Source: an uncultured Aquimarina sp.
Lineage (GTDB): Bacteria > Bacteroidota > Bacteroidia > Flavobacteriales > Flavobacteriaceae
Length of the DNA stretch: 64,000 nt
Assembly: GCA_947499005.1 (NCBI GenBank)
Contig: CANMML010000005.1
Coordinates: 104,248-168,247 of the forward strand
Reading direction: 5' to 3'
Numbering within the stretch: the first letter of the stretch is position 1; each line of letters starts with the position of its first letter. Below, piece by piece: positions 9,324 through 17,544 of the stretch. The notes under the pieces were generated by a model. That model made no database searches and was not told where the DNA came from. It saw only the letters and a program-made list of their open reading frames with translations. The translations under genes and the position numbers were made by a program.

Positions 9324-9374
9324 CATATATCTTTTTGCTATAATTAAATCGACTAAGCTAGAAACACTATAGAT

Positions 9375-9629
9375 ATGAGAGTATATAATTCAGGTAATGT
9401 AAAATTAAACGAAGTAGTTATCGACCTAGATGAAACAGGTATTGCTGTTTTTGGAGACACACAAACACCCCTTATAAACTATTTTGAAAGCATAAAAGAT
9501 CGATTGTCAGAATCAGTACATATTGGTTATACAGAACACCCAAGAGAAGGTCATTATTATTATCTGATGGATTATGACATGATTAGCAACGAAGAAGCTT
9601 CTAAGATGATTATCAATAATATTAAATAA
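9375..9629 (+). CDS. Small hypothetical protein
   Basis: 84 residues, acidic, no signal peptide or membrane helix, no family I recognise. Residues 13-25 (VVIDLDETGIAVF) and DYDMISNEEA give it the look of a small folded alpha/beta protein. It has its own strong terminator directly downstream (9635-9663) and copy 1 of the 65 bp repeat 50 bp upstream, which supports a real transcription unit. It is the only plus-strand gene in the block between the two 65 bp repeats. Confidence 0.6.
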   Translation: MRVYNSGNVKLNEVVIDLDETGIAVFGDTQTPLINYFESIKDRLSESVHIGYTEHPREGHYYYLMDYDMISNEEASKMIINNIK

Positions 9630-9634
9630 AACAC

Positions 9635-9663
9635 AACCCCAAAGTTTTTAAAGCTTTGGGGTT
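9635..9663 (+). terminator. Rho-independent terminator after the 84-residue gene
   Basis: AACCCCAAAG (9635-9644) pairs perfectly with CTTTGGGGTT (9654-9663) across a 9-nt loop, followed by T-rich sequence. It starts 5 bp after the stop at 9629. Confidence 0.8.
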
Positions 9664-9864
9664 ATATATTTCTATCCTGTGTAGACAGCATTTTTTCCCT
9701 TTAGGCAATAAACTAGTTCAAAAAAATCCTCTCTAGTTCATTGGGTATGCTTTGTTGCCTGTAGATTACATAAAAATTTATGAAAACAAATGCTGCAATA
9801 TAATTTTTGAAACTTAAAGAACAATTTTTCAATTTATGTTTAAAAGCTAATTTTAAGGAAGCCA

Positions 9865-10413
9865 TCAATCTTTAATTTTCACTTTAATACTATTACTGTT
9901 AACATATTCATGGTGAACTTTAGCTGCACACTTTTTAATGTTTTTATCTTCAATGCTTATTCTTCTAGTGCTGTTTTTTGGTGTCCTAGTACCGTAAACA
10001 AATCTTACAATGAGATCCGAAGAGTTTATTTTATGAAGATTGAGATTATTGTATAATTTGTAGCTTATCTTTTTGGTGCTTTTCGATCTTATTTTAATGC
10101 ATTCGCAACTGACCTGCTTATCAATTAATATAAGAGTGTTTTCAAATCTTAGTGACCCGAGATCAGATTTAGGGAGGGTTTCCATTTTCAAGTAAAAAAC
10201 ATCATGCCCTATAAATAAATTGATATGGCTATCTGGATCTAAAATATAAATGTCTTCGTCTGTATTATTGGTAAGATTTATTCTAAGATTTAGACTTTTA
10301 AACTTTTTCCACTTTTTATATGATGGTTTCTCTACCTCAATTTCTAAGTCAGTTTGAGCATAAGACTGTACTACCGTAAAGAGTAAGATCAGGTATATAA
10401 GTTTGTTTTTCAA
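9865..10413 (-). CDS. Secreted hypothetical protein
   Basis: 182 residues. Residues 1-19 form a clear signal peptide (IYLILLFTVV, cleavage near SYAQ). The mature part is beta-rich with repeated polar and hydrophobic alternation (NLRINLTNNTDEDIYIL), suggesting an Ig-like fold; two Cys lie close together (CECI). No family recognised. It follows the gene at 11331-10417 by 3 bp and is probably in one operon with it. The codons look very AT-rich by eye compared with the flanking core genes. Confidence 0.6.
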   Translation of the reverse strand: MKNKLIYLILLFTVVQSYAQTDLEIEVEKPSYKKWKKFKSLNLRINLTNNTDEDIYILDPDSHINLFIGHDVFYLKMETLPKSDLGSLRFENTLILIDKQVSCECIKIRSKSTKKISYKLYNNLNLHKINSSDLIVRFVYGTRTPKNSTRRISIEDKNIKKCAAKVHHEYVNSNSIKVKIKD

Positions 10414-10416
10414 TTT

Positions 10417-11331
10417 TTAAGTTGTTTTAAAATTATATTGAAAAAAATACTGGCTTTTTTCATTTCCGTCTTCAAATTCTATTACTTTTCTAAGTAAACC
10501 ATTTAAGTGATAAAAACATTTATATTCCGTCTTATAAAATGCATCTTTTCTAACGGCTTCAATAACTTGATCATTTTTGTTGTATTTGAATTTTATAATA
10601 ATCCTACTATACCCTTTATAAGGTATAAGAGATGAATCTTTGTGATAATAAGAGAACGTAGATAAAATGAGGTTGTTTTTGTTATCAAAATTATTTAACA
10701 AGCTAGCATTTAACTCCTCAGAAACAAAATGTTGTTGCGATTCAATACTTTTATTTTCATTAAATATGGTGATTTCTTTTTGGTTTTCATCACCTACTTT
10801 TAAATCACAAGTAGTTTTATTTTTACTGTAACTAAATGTTCTTATTTGCTCGCTCTTCTCTCTTTTTATGATTGATCTTATTAAATTAATAGAATCCCCT
10901 AAATATTCGTAAATAGATGATTCAGGAAAAAACCTATTCATATAAAAACTCCTATTTCTAAGAAAAATCTTGTCACAAGTAGAGGATTTTATGCTTGAAT
11001 TTGTCTTATTACTAACCTCAGTCTTTTTCTTAATTAATCTATTTTTATTATCATATTCAAAGAGTGTAGTACAAAAAACTTTTCGATACTTATTATCAAT
11101 CTGCAAAATTCGCAAAGAATTATCGTAAATGGTTTCAACAATATTAGATGGTTTTATTTCCTGCTTTTGCCTACAAGAATAATGCCTCTCTCTAACATAT
11201 GAAATTACCTGATGCTTTTGTAAAAAATTTCTCTGTTGACTTTGAAGCACATCAAACACAGTCATTTTTTTTACTTGTGAATAAGTAAGACTATTGATTA
11301 TTAAAATAATAAGGAGAACCAATTTTCTCAT
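10417..11331 (-). CDS. Secreted hypothetical protein with YD-like repeats
   Basis: 304 residues with a signal peptide (residues 1-18, ending LTYSQ). The mature region has several short tyrosine-containing strands, e.g. LFEYDNKNRLI, FKYNKNDQVI and FYHLNGLLRKV, that resemble degenerate YD (RHS-like) repeats. Similar spaced motifs occur in the proteins at 11525 and 53283. Function unknown; exported to the periplasm or cell surface. Upstream lies copy A of the 108 bp repeat. Confidence 0.6.
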   Translation of the reverse strand: MRKLVLLIILIINSLTYSQVKKMTVFDVLQSQQRNFLQKHQVISYVRERHYSCRQKQEIKPSNIVETIYDNSLRILQIDNKYRKVFCTTLFEYDNKNRLIKKKTEVSNKTNSSIKSSTCDKIFLRNRSFYMNRFFPESSIYEYLGDSINLIRSIIKREKSEQIRTFSYSKNKTTCDLKVGDENQKEITIFNENKSIESQQHFVSEELNASLLNNFDNKNNLILSTFSYYHKDSSLIPYKGYSRIIIKFKYNKNDQVIEAVRKDAFYKTEYKCFYHLNGLLRKVIEFEDGNEKSQYFFQYNFKTT

Positions 11332-11402
11332 TGGAGATAGGCTTATAAGTAAATCTTAAAATATTTTAGTATGAGCGAGAAGCTCGTACCAGCTAGGTAT
11401 TT

Positions 11403-11510
11403 ACATTTTCTGTTTTAAATTAGATAAAACCCGGAAGCCTCTTAGAACTTCGAGGTCATATACTAATATTTAATTTCCTATGTAGGAACGGAATGCAATT
11501 CCATTCTATA
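11403..11510 (-). repeat. About 108 bp direct repeat, copy A (REP-like)
   Basis: This stretch matches 12321-12430 at most positions, in the same orientation, about 918 bp apart. Each copy has two small hairpins: GGAAT-GCA-ATTCC (here near 11490) and a GAAG/CTTC stem (near 11435). The two copies bracket the gene at 11525-12322. The paired hairpins recall REP elements mobilised by RAYT (Y1) transposases, an inference; no such transposase is in the window. Confidence 0.75.
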
Positions 11511-11524
11511 GGATAAGTATATTT

Positions 11525-12322
11525 TTAAGAATCTTTATAAACGATTTTCCTCTTTTGCTCGATTCGCCTAATTAGTTTCGAGTTATTAGTAGTTGTTATA
11601 ATTCGTTTTGTCCAATTACCATATTTATCGTATTTATACTTTACAGTATTAATAACTTTAGGTAGATCCTTACGTTTAGAAATTGCACCAAATTTAGTCA
11701 CATTTCCCTGATCATCTCTTTTCATTTCTCTTAGAATAGGTTTCGTTTCACCTATTATCATTCCTGCTTCTGTTCGAACTTCATAATCATAAGTATTTTG
11801 ATTGTAGTCATAATCTGCTGTAGAAACAGTAGCTTCTGTATCAAGTGGCTTGTAATAAACCAATTTGGTAGGCATCTCTTTTTTATTGTACCAAGTGATA
11901 GTTTTTGAATTGACAATTCCTTTATCAGAAAATAGTATGGTTTTAGTGGAATCTGTATAGATATATTTTCGATCCTCGTTGGGTAGGGGCTCCACTGAAA
12001 ATTTTCTAGCCGAAAGGTTTATCACTTTTTCATTATCTACAGTCACAATTCTGTCATGATCATCCAAATAAACATATCCCTTAGAAACTAGTTTTTGATC
12101 ATCAAATTTCCTTCTAAAAAAATGATTCCCATTTATAAACTCAAAAATATGTCTGATTTCTGAGTTAAAAATATTATAACTAACTACAATTTTAGAGACA
12201 TTCTTTTCCTTTACTGAATAAATTGGTTTTAAAAAATTAGCCTGTAATTCTTCTGGAATACTTTCTTGTGCTAATGAGCCAAATCCAATTAATAGGTTTA
12301 AAAGAATTACTACTTTATTCAC
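11525..12322 (-). CDS. Secreted hypothetical protein with YD-like repeats, GTG start
   Basis: 265 residues, read from GTG at 12322; no in-frame ATG gives a better signal peptide. Residues 1-18 are a signal peptide (VVILLNLLIGFGSLAQ). The C-terminal part has YKYDKYGNWTKRI, a motif typical of degenerate YD/RHS-like secreted proteins of flavobacteria. No enzyme motif seen. The gene fills the space between the two 108 bp repeat copies almost exactly: its start lies at the edge of copy B and its stop is 14 bp from copy A, so it looks like a cassette. Confidence 0.6.
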   Translation of the reverse strand: MNKVVILLNLLIGFGSLAQESIPEELQANFLKPIYSVKEKNVSKIVVSYNIFNSEIRHIFEFINGNHFFRRKFDDQKLVSKGYVYLDDHDRIVTVDNEKVINLSARKFSVEPLPNEDRKYIYTDSTKTILFSDKGIVNSKTITWYNKKEMPTKLVYYKPLDTEATVSTADYDYNQNTYDYEVRTEAGMIIGETKPILREMKRDDQGNVTKFGAISKRKDLPKVINTVKYKYDKYGNWTKRIITTTNNSKLIRRIEQKRKIVYKDS

Positions 12323-12430
12323 ATTTTTTGTTTTTCAAATTAAATATAACCCTGAAGCTTCTTAAAACTTCGAGGTTATACACTAATATTTTATATCCTG
12401 TGTAGGAACGGAATGCAATTCCGCTCTATC
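12321..12430 (-). repeat. About 108 bp direct repeat, copy B, entering a toxin gene
   Basis: Second copy of the repeat at 11403-11510, same orientation. It keeps the GGAAT-GCA-ATTCC hairpin (near 12409) and the CGAAG/CTTC stem. On the minus strand its 5' edge runs into the ParE-like toxin frame and supplies that frame's last residues and stop codon. Confidence 0.75.
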
Positions 12431-12576
12431 ATATCCGAGCGATCGGGTTCTAAAATTTCGATTATATATTCGTGTGCTTTTTCTGGAGAGAATTCTAAGT
12501 AATATTCTAAAATATCATCTAGGTCTTTCTCAGACTGAGGAGACCAAACAATAGCATCATAATCTTTTATCATCAA
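12391..12576 (-). pseudogene. Truncated RelE/ParE family toxin
   Basis: The frame encodes 61 residues. The first 43 or so match the N-terminal half of ParE-like toxins (VWSPQSEKDLDDILEYYLEFSPEKAHEYI). The usual length is 95-105 residues, and the C-terminal half with the conserved Arg and RILY-type strand is missing. From about residue 45 the frame reads into repeat copy B and stops there. I find no rest of the toxin beyond the repeat. It starts immediately after the antitoxin stop (12577). Very likely non-functional. Confidence 0.75.
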
Positions 12577-12828
12577 CTATTTGCTTTCGTATTTTTTACG
12601 AATTTGAGATTGAGTTTTGAAATTTCCTTTTTTGAAAGAAGCAACAGCCTCCTCATTGCTATCAACGTATTCCTTTCGAGTAATTGACTTTCCTTTAACA
12701 CTATAAGCTACTATATCATCATTTGATATTTCTTCACGCAAAAAATTCTCGAAACGGCTAATGTTTTCGAGATTGGCAACTTTCAAAAATTGCGCTATAA
12801 ACTTATCTTTACGCGGTGTCAAATCCAT
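12577..12828 (-). CDS. Antitoxin of a RelE/ParE-type module (orphaned)
   Basis: 83 residues, no recognisable DNA-binding fold in detail. It ends FKTQSQIRKKYESK, like small antitoxins upstream of RelE/ParE toxins in Bacteroidota, and sits directly before the truncated toxin (no gap). In the intact module it would bind and neutralise the toxin and repress the operon. With the toxin broken it may persist as a relic or as protection against related toxins. Confidence 0.6.
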   Translation of the reverse strand: MDLTPRKDKFIAQFLKVANLENISRFENFLREEISNDDIVAYSVKGKSITRKEYVDSNEEAVASFKKGNFKTQSQIRKKYESK

Positions 12829-12919
12829 AATAAATATCTAACTAATACAAAAGTACAAAAAATTGTAACGTTCTATTTCAAGTCACTAAAACAAGTACAA
12901 TACTAAACAGTTAGTTCCT

Positions 12920-12984
12920 TACACCAATAACATACTTTTTTGACATAAACCCACTACATCGTAACTGACTTTCTAGGTATATTT
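12920..12984 (+). repeat. 65 bp direct repeat, copy 2
   Basis: Near-identical to 9259-9323 (two mismatches). It ends 18 bp before the ATG of the first GH28 gene, so it covers the region expected to hold that gene's promoter. Confidence 0.9.
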
Positions 12985-13002
12985 AAGAAATATATTTCTT
13001 TC

Positions 13003-14403
13003 ATGCTTCTAAGATATTTCATTTGTTTATTATGTTTTGGATTTTTTAATAGCACACTGCATTCTAAAGACTTTAATGTTTTAGACTATGGTGCCAAAGG
13101 AGATGGAATCACGTTAGACACTAAAGCCGTACAAAAAGCCATAGATGCAGCCCATCTTAATCATGGCGGAAAAGTCATAATTCCTAGCGGAAAAATTGTA
13201 GTCATAGGGACTATCTACTTAAAAGACTACGTGACTCTTCATATTGAAAATGGAGCAACTTTACTGGGTAGTCCTAAGATTGAAAACTATACAACGGACA
13301 CCCATAAAAACATGTATAAAAATGAACCTCACATGGATCGGTGTCTCATTTTTTCTAAAAACACTACTTCAATAGCCATTACAGGTAAAGGCACCATTGA
13401 CGGAAATGGCTCACCAGATCATTTCAATCGAAAAACTGGACGGCCTATGTTATTGCGTTTTTTAAACTGTACTGACATTCACATTAATAATATCAATCTT
13501 ATCAACCCAGCGGCATGGACTTCTGCATTTTTATATTGCCAAAACATTTCTATAAATGGCATCAAAATCCATAGTCGTATTAATTATAACGGAGACGGAT
13601 TAGACTTTGACGGCTGTCAAGATGTTAAGGTTTCCAATTCCACTTTCAATACCAGCGATGATTCTATTTGCCTTCAGGCATCTTTACCAAATAAACCTTG
13701 CAAAAATATTACCATAAGTAATTGCACGTTCGAAAGCAAATGGGCTGGAATGCGTATTGGCTTACTCTCTCGTGGAGATTTTGAATCTGTAACAGTAAAC
13801 AACTGCACCTTCAAAAACATTGATGACTCTGGATTAAAAATTCAAATGAACGAAGGCGGTACTATGCAAAATATGACGTTTTCTAATTTAGTCATGAAAA
13901 ATGTCCCCCGTCCTATCTTTATGACTTTTGCACAACAACGTGCTTGTGTCGATGCTCCCGAAGAAATGTACCCGATGAAGAAAATGCGCAATTTTATCTT
14001 TGAAAACATTATTGCCGATAATAAAGAACTTGATAAAAATTCGGGGGTCTTTATTACAGGAATGCCTAACCACGCTATTGAAAATATCATACTAAAAAAT
14101 ATTCAACTACATCTTTCAGGAGGGGGAGATACGTCAGATGCTAATAAAACGGTATTCAAAGAATACACCTTAGAAACTTTGAATGGTTGGTGGCCCGAAT
14201 TTCATCTTGTAGGTACCTTACCTTCTGTAGGTCTATTTGCCAGGCATGTTTCGGGACTGTATATGGATAACGTTCACATACACACTTCTCAAAAAGACCA
14301 GCGAAATCCTATTGTATTTCAAGATGTCGCTCACTATAAAGTTTCTAATTCTTTTTATAATTATAACGAGATTCCACAAAATCGAATTCATAAAATCCCA
14401 TGA
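13003..14403 (+). CDS. Glycoside hydrolase family 28 (polygalacturonase-like), exported
   Basis: 466 residues with a signal peptide (1-21). The start of the right-handed beta-helix is typical of GH28: FNVLDYGAKGDGITLDTKAVQKAI (in part, 24-47), then the GTI-L-KDYVTLHIE strand. Candidate catalytic acids lie in NGDGLDFDG (196-204) and SDD (218-220), which match the Asp triad of GH28. The canonical GHG histidine motif is altered (AGMRIG here), as in several exo-acting or divergent members. GH28 enzymes cleave alpha-galacturonosidic or related linkages; the actual substrate here is not known, and the neighbouring sulfatase suggests a sulfated algal polysaccharide. It overlaps the next GH28 gene by 4 bp (ATGA). 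Confidence 0.85.
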   Translation: MLLRYFICLLCFGFFNSTLHSKDFNVLDYGAKGDGITLDTKAVQKAIDAAHLNHGGKVIIPSGKIVVIGTIYLKDYVTLHIENGATLLGSPKIENYTTDTHKNMYKNEPHMDRCLIFSKNTTSIAITGKGTIDGNGSPDHFNRKTGRPMLLRFLNCTDIHINNINLINPAAWTSAFLYCQNISINGIKIHSRINYNGDGLDFDGCQDVKVSNSTFNTSDDSICLQASLPNKPCKNITISNCTFESKWAGMRIGLLSRGDFESVTVNNCTFKNIDDSGLKIQMNEGGTMQNMTFSNLVMKNVPRPIFMTFAQQRACVDAPEEMYPMKKMRNFIFENIIADNKELDKNSGVFITGMPNHAIENIILKNIQLHLSGGGDTSDANKTVFKEYTLETLNGWWPEFHLVGTLPSVGLFARHVSGLYMDNVHIHTSQKDQRNPIVFQDVAHYKVSNSFYNYNEIPQNRIHKIP

Positions 14404-15749
14404 TCAAAAAATTTCTTTTTATACTCTCCCTATTCCTCATTTCTTGCACCAAAAAGTCTTCTGATTATGATGTCAGAACATTTGGCGCCATTGGAGATGG
14501 AGTAACCTTAAATACTCTCGCTATTCAAGAAGCGATCAATACTTGTCATACTGATGGCGGTGGAGTGGTTAAAATTTCTGACGGGAAGTATCTAACGGGT
14601 ACTATTCTACTAAAAGATCATGTAAACTTATTGATTGAAGAAAGCGCTACACTTATGGGAAGTAGTGACCCTAGAGATTATAAAAGCATTGATACGTTTA
14701 CAGATGCCACTGGACAGGAACGAGGCAATTGCCTTATTGGAAGCTTAGGAGCCAAAGACATTTCAATCTCGGGTAAAGGAATTATCGACGGAAATGGAAC
14801 TGCTTTTAAACATGAAAATCTTGCCATTACCAAAAAGAAACTAGGAATTAATCTTGCTGGTTTTGGAAAGAATCGCCCTTTTCTATTACGCTTTGTTCGC
14901 TCTTCTAATATTTCACTAAAAAACATACAGCTAAAACAACCCGCTGCATGGACTTGTCATTTCTATGAGTCACATGATATCGTAATTGATAGTATCTCTA
15001 TCTATAGCCATGCTAATTTTAACAACGATGGTATTGATTTAGATTCTAGCCATAACATTTCCATATCTAATTGTCACATTGATACTGGTGATGATGCGAT
15101 TTGTTTTAAAACCACAAGTTTACAACCCACTTATAATGCCAACGTAAAAAACTGTACACTGAAAAGCGACTGGGGAGCTATTAAATTTGGAACAGAATCT
15201 ATGGGGGATTTTTATGACATCCATATTAGTGATTGTAAAATTGTAGACACCAAAGGAGGAGGCATCAAAATATTGAGTGTTGACGGGGCAAATATCAATG
15301 ATGTTTCTATTGAAAATATTGAAATGAAAAACGTAGACATGCCTATTTTTATTCGCCTTGGAGAACGACTACGTACTTACCGTCAAGCGACCTCTCAAGG
15401 CATGGGAAGTATGAAAAATATTTCAATCAAAAACATTAAAGCGAGTACAAGAGGCTTAGCGGCATCCCGAGTATCTCCACCTTCGGGTATTTTCATTACA
15501 GGAACCCCGAATTACCCTATCGAAAAGGTTCATTTAGAAAATATCCATATTTCTTTACCTGGAAATGGAAAACGTGACGCCATCCAAAAAGTACCCGAAT
15601 TAGAAAAGAAATATCCCGAATTTAGTTTTTTCGGAATGTTACCAGCTTATGGAATGTATGCAAGACACATCGAACATCTTGAACACAAAAACATAACTTT
15701 CTTAACAAATCAACTTGATGAACGAGATGCAATCATCATTGAAAACTGA
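14400..15749 (+). CDS. Glycoside hydrolase family 28, lipoprotein
   Basis: 449 residues. The N-terminus is a lipoprotein signal (FLFILSLFLISC, Cys about 16), so the enzyme is probably membrane-anchored, unlike its upstream paralogue. The GH28 beta-helix is clear: DVRTFGAIGDGVTLNT, NNDGIDLDSS (208-217) and TGDDAICFK (229-237) carry the expected Asp residues; GAIKFGTES stands where the GHG motif normally lies. The 4 bp overlap with the upstream gene means coupled translation. The sulfatase follows 21 bp later, so the three genes probably form one operon. The pair may attack different positions of the same chain. Confidence 0.85.
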   Translation: MIKKFLFILSLFLISCTKKSSDYDVRTFGAIGDGVTLNTLAIQEAINTCHTDGGGVVKISDGKYLTGTILLKDHVNLLIEESATLMGSSDPRDYKSIDTFTDATGQERGNCLIGSLGAKDISISGKGIIDGNGTAFKHENLAITKKKLGINLAGFGKNRPFLLRFVRSSNISLKNIQLKQPAAWTCHFYESHDIVIDSISIYSHANFNNDGIDLDSSHNISISNCHIDTGDDAICFKTTSLQPTYNANVKNCTLKSDWGAIKFGTESMGDFYDIHISDCKIVDTKGGGIKILSVDGANINDVSIENIEMKNVDMPIFIRLGERLRTYRQATSQGMGSMKNISIKNIKASTRGLAASRVSPPSGIFITGTPNYPIEKVHLENIHISLPGNGKRDAIQKVPELEKKYPEFSFFGMLPAYGMYARHIEHLEHKNITFLTNQLDERDAIIIEN

Positions 15750-15770
15750 TTAAAGACTCTTTAACTCAAA

Positions 15771-17327
15771 ATGCTCATTAAATTCAATTTCATGAAAGCG
15801 CCTTATTACGTTACCCTAGCTGTTTTACTTTTATTTCAGTTCAAAATATTTGCACAACAACCTAATGTATTGATCATATACACCGACGATCATCGATATT
15901 CTGGAGTTCATGCTTTAGGGGGAATGGATGTGAAAACGCCGAATATAGATCAATTAGCTTATGATGGCATTTCATTTACCAACACTTATTTGATGGGAGC
16001 TTTTTCTGGAGCGACGTGTATTCCTAGTAGAGCTATGTTACTTTCAGGAAAAAATGTATTCAACCTAAAAGGTAGAGGATATGTAATTCCCGAACAGCAC
16101 CAGACTATTGGAGAAGTGTTTAAAAATGCTGGGTATTACACCCATATCGTAGGAAAGTGGCATCAAGATAAAAAGGCATTACATCGCTCTTTTAACTCGG
16201 GGTCCAGTATCATGGGACTTGGACCTTATCTAGTAGATCACTTTCGAATGCCTTTTTGGGATTGGGATGAAACAGGGGCTTTTGAAAAATCGAATGCTTA
16301 CCTTATAAGCTATGACGGTAAAGGAAATCGATACCGAAGAGCTTTAACTAAGGATGACAAAAGAGGCCCTTTTGGAACGGAAAAAGATGGACCCCATACT
16401 TCTGAGGTCTTTGCTGAAAACGCCTCTCATTTTATTTCGAACTACGACAAGCAACAACCTTTTTTAATGTACTTGGCTTTCCATGCGCCACATGATCCTA
16501 GACAAGCTCCGAAATCTTATAAAGATCAATACCCCGAGCCTGAAGTGACTTTACCTCCATCATATCTTCCGCAGCATCCATTTGATAATGGACATATGTA
16601 TTTACGCGATGAGAAGTTGGCTCCTTGGCCTAGAACTACAGCCGTCTCACAAAAGCATTTGAGTGATTATTATGCTGCTATTACACATCTAGACACACAA
16701 ATAGGTAACGTAATTAAAAGTCTTAAAGAAAGTGGAAAATATGAGAATACTTTAATTGTTTTTGCTGGAGATAGTGGACTTGCTGTAGGAAATCATGGTT
16801 TAATAGGCAAGCAAAACATCTATGATGAAGACGGAATTCATGTTCCGTTTATTTTATCGGGAGGTGCTATAAAAGCGAAAGGAAAACAGATTGATAATTT
16901 CACCTACATTCATGATATTTTCCCTACCATTTGCGATTTTGCCAACATCAAAAAACCAATCGATATTCAAGGCAAAAGCTTACTACCTATCATAAATGAA
17001 GAACAAGAATCAATTAGAGCATCAACATATCATGCTTATCGTCAATTTCAACGTGCTTATCGCAAAGGTGATTTCAAACTTATTGAATATGTACGCGCTA
17101 AAAATTTCGATAAAAACAAAGGTGAGTATTATACTGGATCTAGAGTAACACAATTATTCAACATTAAAAAAGATCCTTGGGAAACACAAGATTTATCTTT
17201 TTTTCCAGAATATGCCGAACGCGTCAAGACCATGCAAGCCGAAATGAAAACGGAAGCAATCGCCTTAGGGGACAAAAAGGAAAATATTCCTGGAGAACAA
17301 TATGATTTTTGGGATTTTTATGAATAG
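15771..17327 (+). CDS. Sulfatase, family S1 (formylglycine-dependent)
   Basis: 518 residues from ATG 15771; ATG 15792 (residue 8) gives a cleaner signal peptide and may be the real start. The core begins NVLIIYTDDHR with the metal-binding Asp pair, and CIPSR (83-87) is the C-x-P-S-R motif whose Cys is converted to formylglycine. Further family motifs are GKWHQ and the substrate-site Asp region FAGDSGL. It removes sulfate esters from carbohydrate in the periplasm. Its activity depends on a formylglycine-generating or anSME maturase elsewhere, as none lies in this window. Last gene of the GH28-GH28-sulfatase operon. Confidence 0.9.
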   Translation: MLIKFNFMKAPYYVTLAVLLLFQFKIFAQQPNVLIIYTDDHRYSGVHALGGMDVKTPNIDQLAYDGISFTNTYLMGAFSGATCIPSRAMLLSGKNVFNLKGRGYVIPEQHQTIGEVFKNAGYYTHIVGKWHQDKKALHRSFNSGSSIMGLGPYLVDHFRMPFWDWDETGAFEKSNAYLISYDGKGNRYRRALTKDDKRGPFGTEKDGPHTSEVFAENASHFISNYDKQQPFLMYLAFHAPHDPRQAPKSYKDQYPEPEVTLPPSYLPQHPFDNGHMYLRDEKLAPWPRTTAVSQKHLSDYYAAITHLDTQIGNVIKSLKESGKYENTLIVFAGDSGLAVGNHGLIGKQNIYDEDGIHVPFILSGGAIKAKGKQIDNFTYIHDIFPTICDFANIKKPIDIQGKSLLPIINEEQESIRASTYHAYRQFQRAYRKGDFKLIEYVRAKNFDKNKGEYYTGSRVTQLFNIKKDPWETQDLSFFPEYAERVKTMQAEMKTEAIALGDKKENIPGEQYDFWDFYE

Positions 17328-17367
17328 TAGATTGTAATGTGATATTCCCTTTGTTTGGCTTCGACTG

Positions 17368-17500
17368 CGCTCAGCCAGACAAAGTGCGCTTAACCTCACA
17401 AAGTTCACTCAGCCAAATAAAATGTACTTAGCTTGACAAAGTACACTCAGCCGAACAAAGTGCACTCAACCAGACAAAGTTCGCTTAGCCGAACAAAGGG
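17368..17500. repeat. Seven tandem copies of a degenerate 19 bp unit
   Basis: Seven consecutive 19 bp units, each with the pattern C-G/A-CT-C/T-A-G/A-CC-nn-ACAAAGT, fill exactly 133 bp between the convergent sulfatase and GH86 genes. The flanks form an inverted repeat (TTCCCTTTGTTTGGCT near 17345-17360 with AGCCGAACAAAGGGA at 17487-17501), so the array ends can pair. It may have grown from a transcription-terminator hairpin by slippage. Confidence 0.85.
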
Positions 17501-17544
17501 ATACCATTATTTCATTTATAATTACCCTACCTAAATGATCAAGC

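Noticed and set aside
9259..12984. Idea that the repeat-bounded block is an IS element or prophage
   Set aside because: No transposase, integrase or phage gene is seen, and 65 bp is too long for an ordinary target duplication.
17368..17500. Tandem array considered as a CRISPR
   Set aside because: The 19 bp units are contiguous with no unique spacers, and no cas genes are present.
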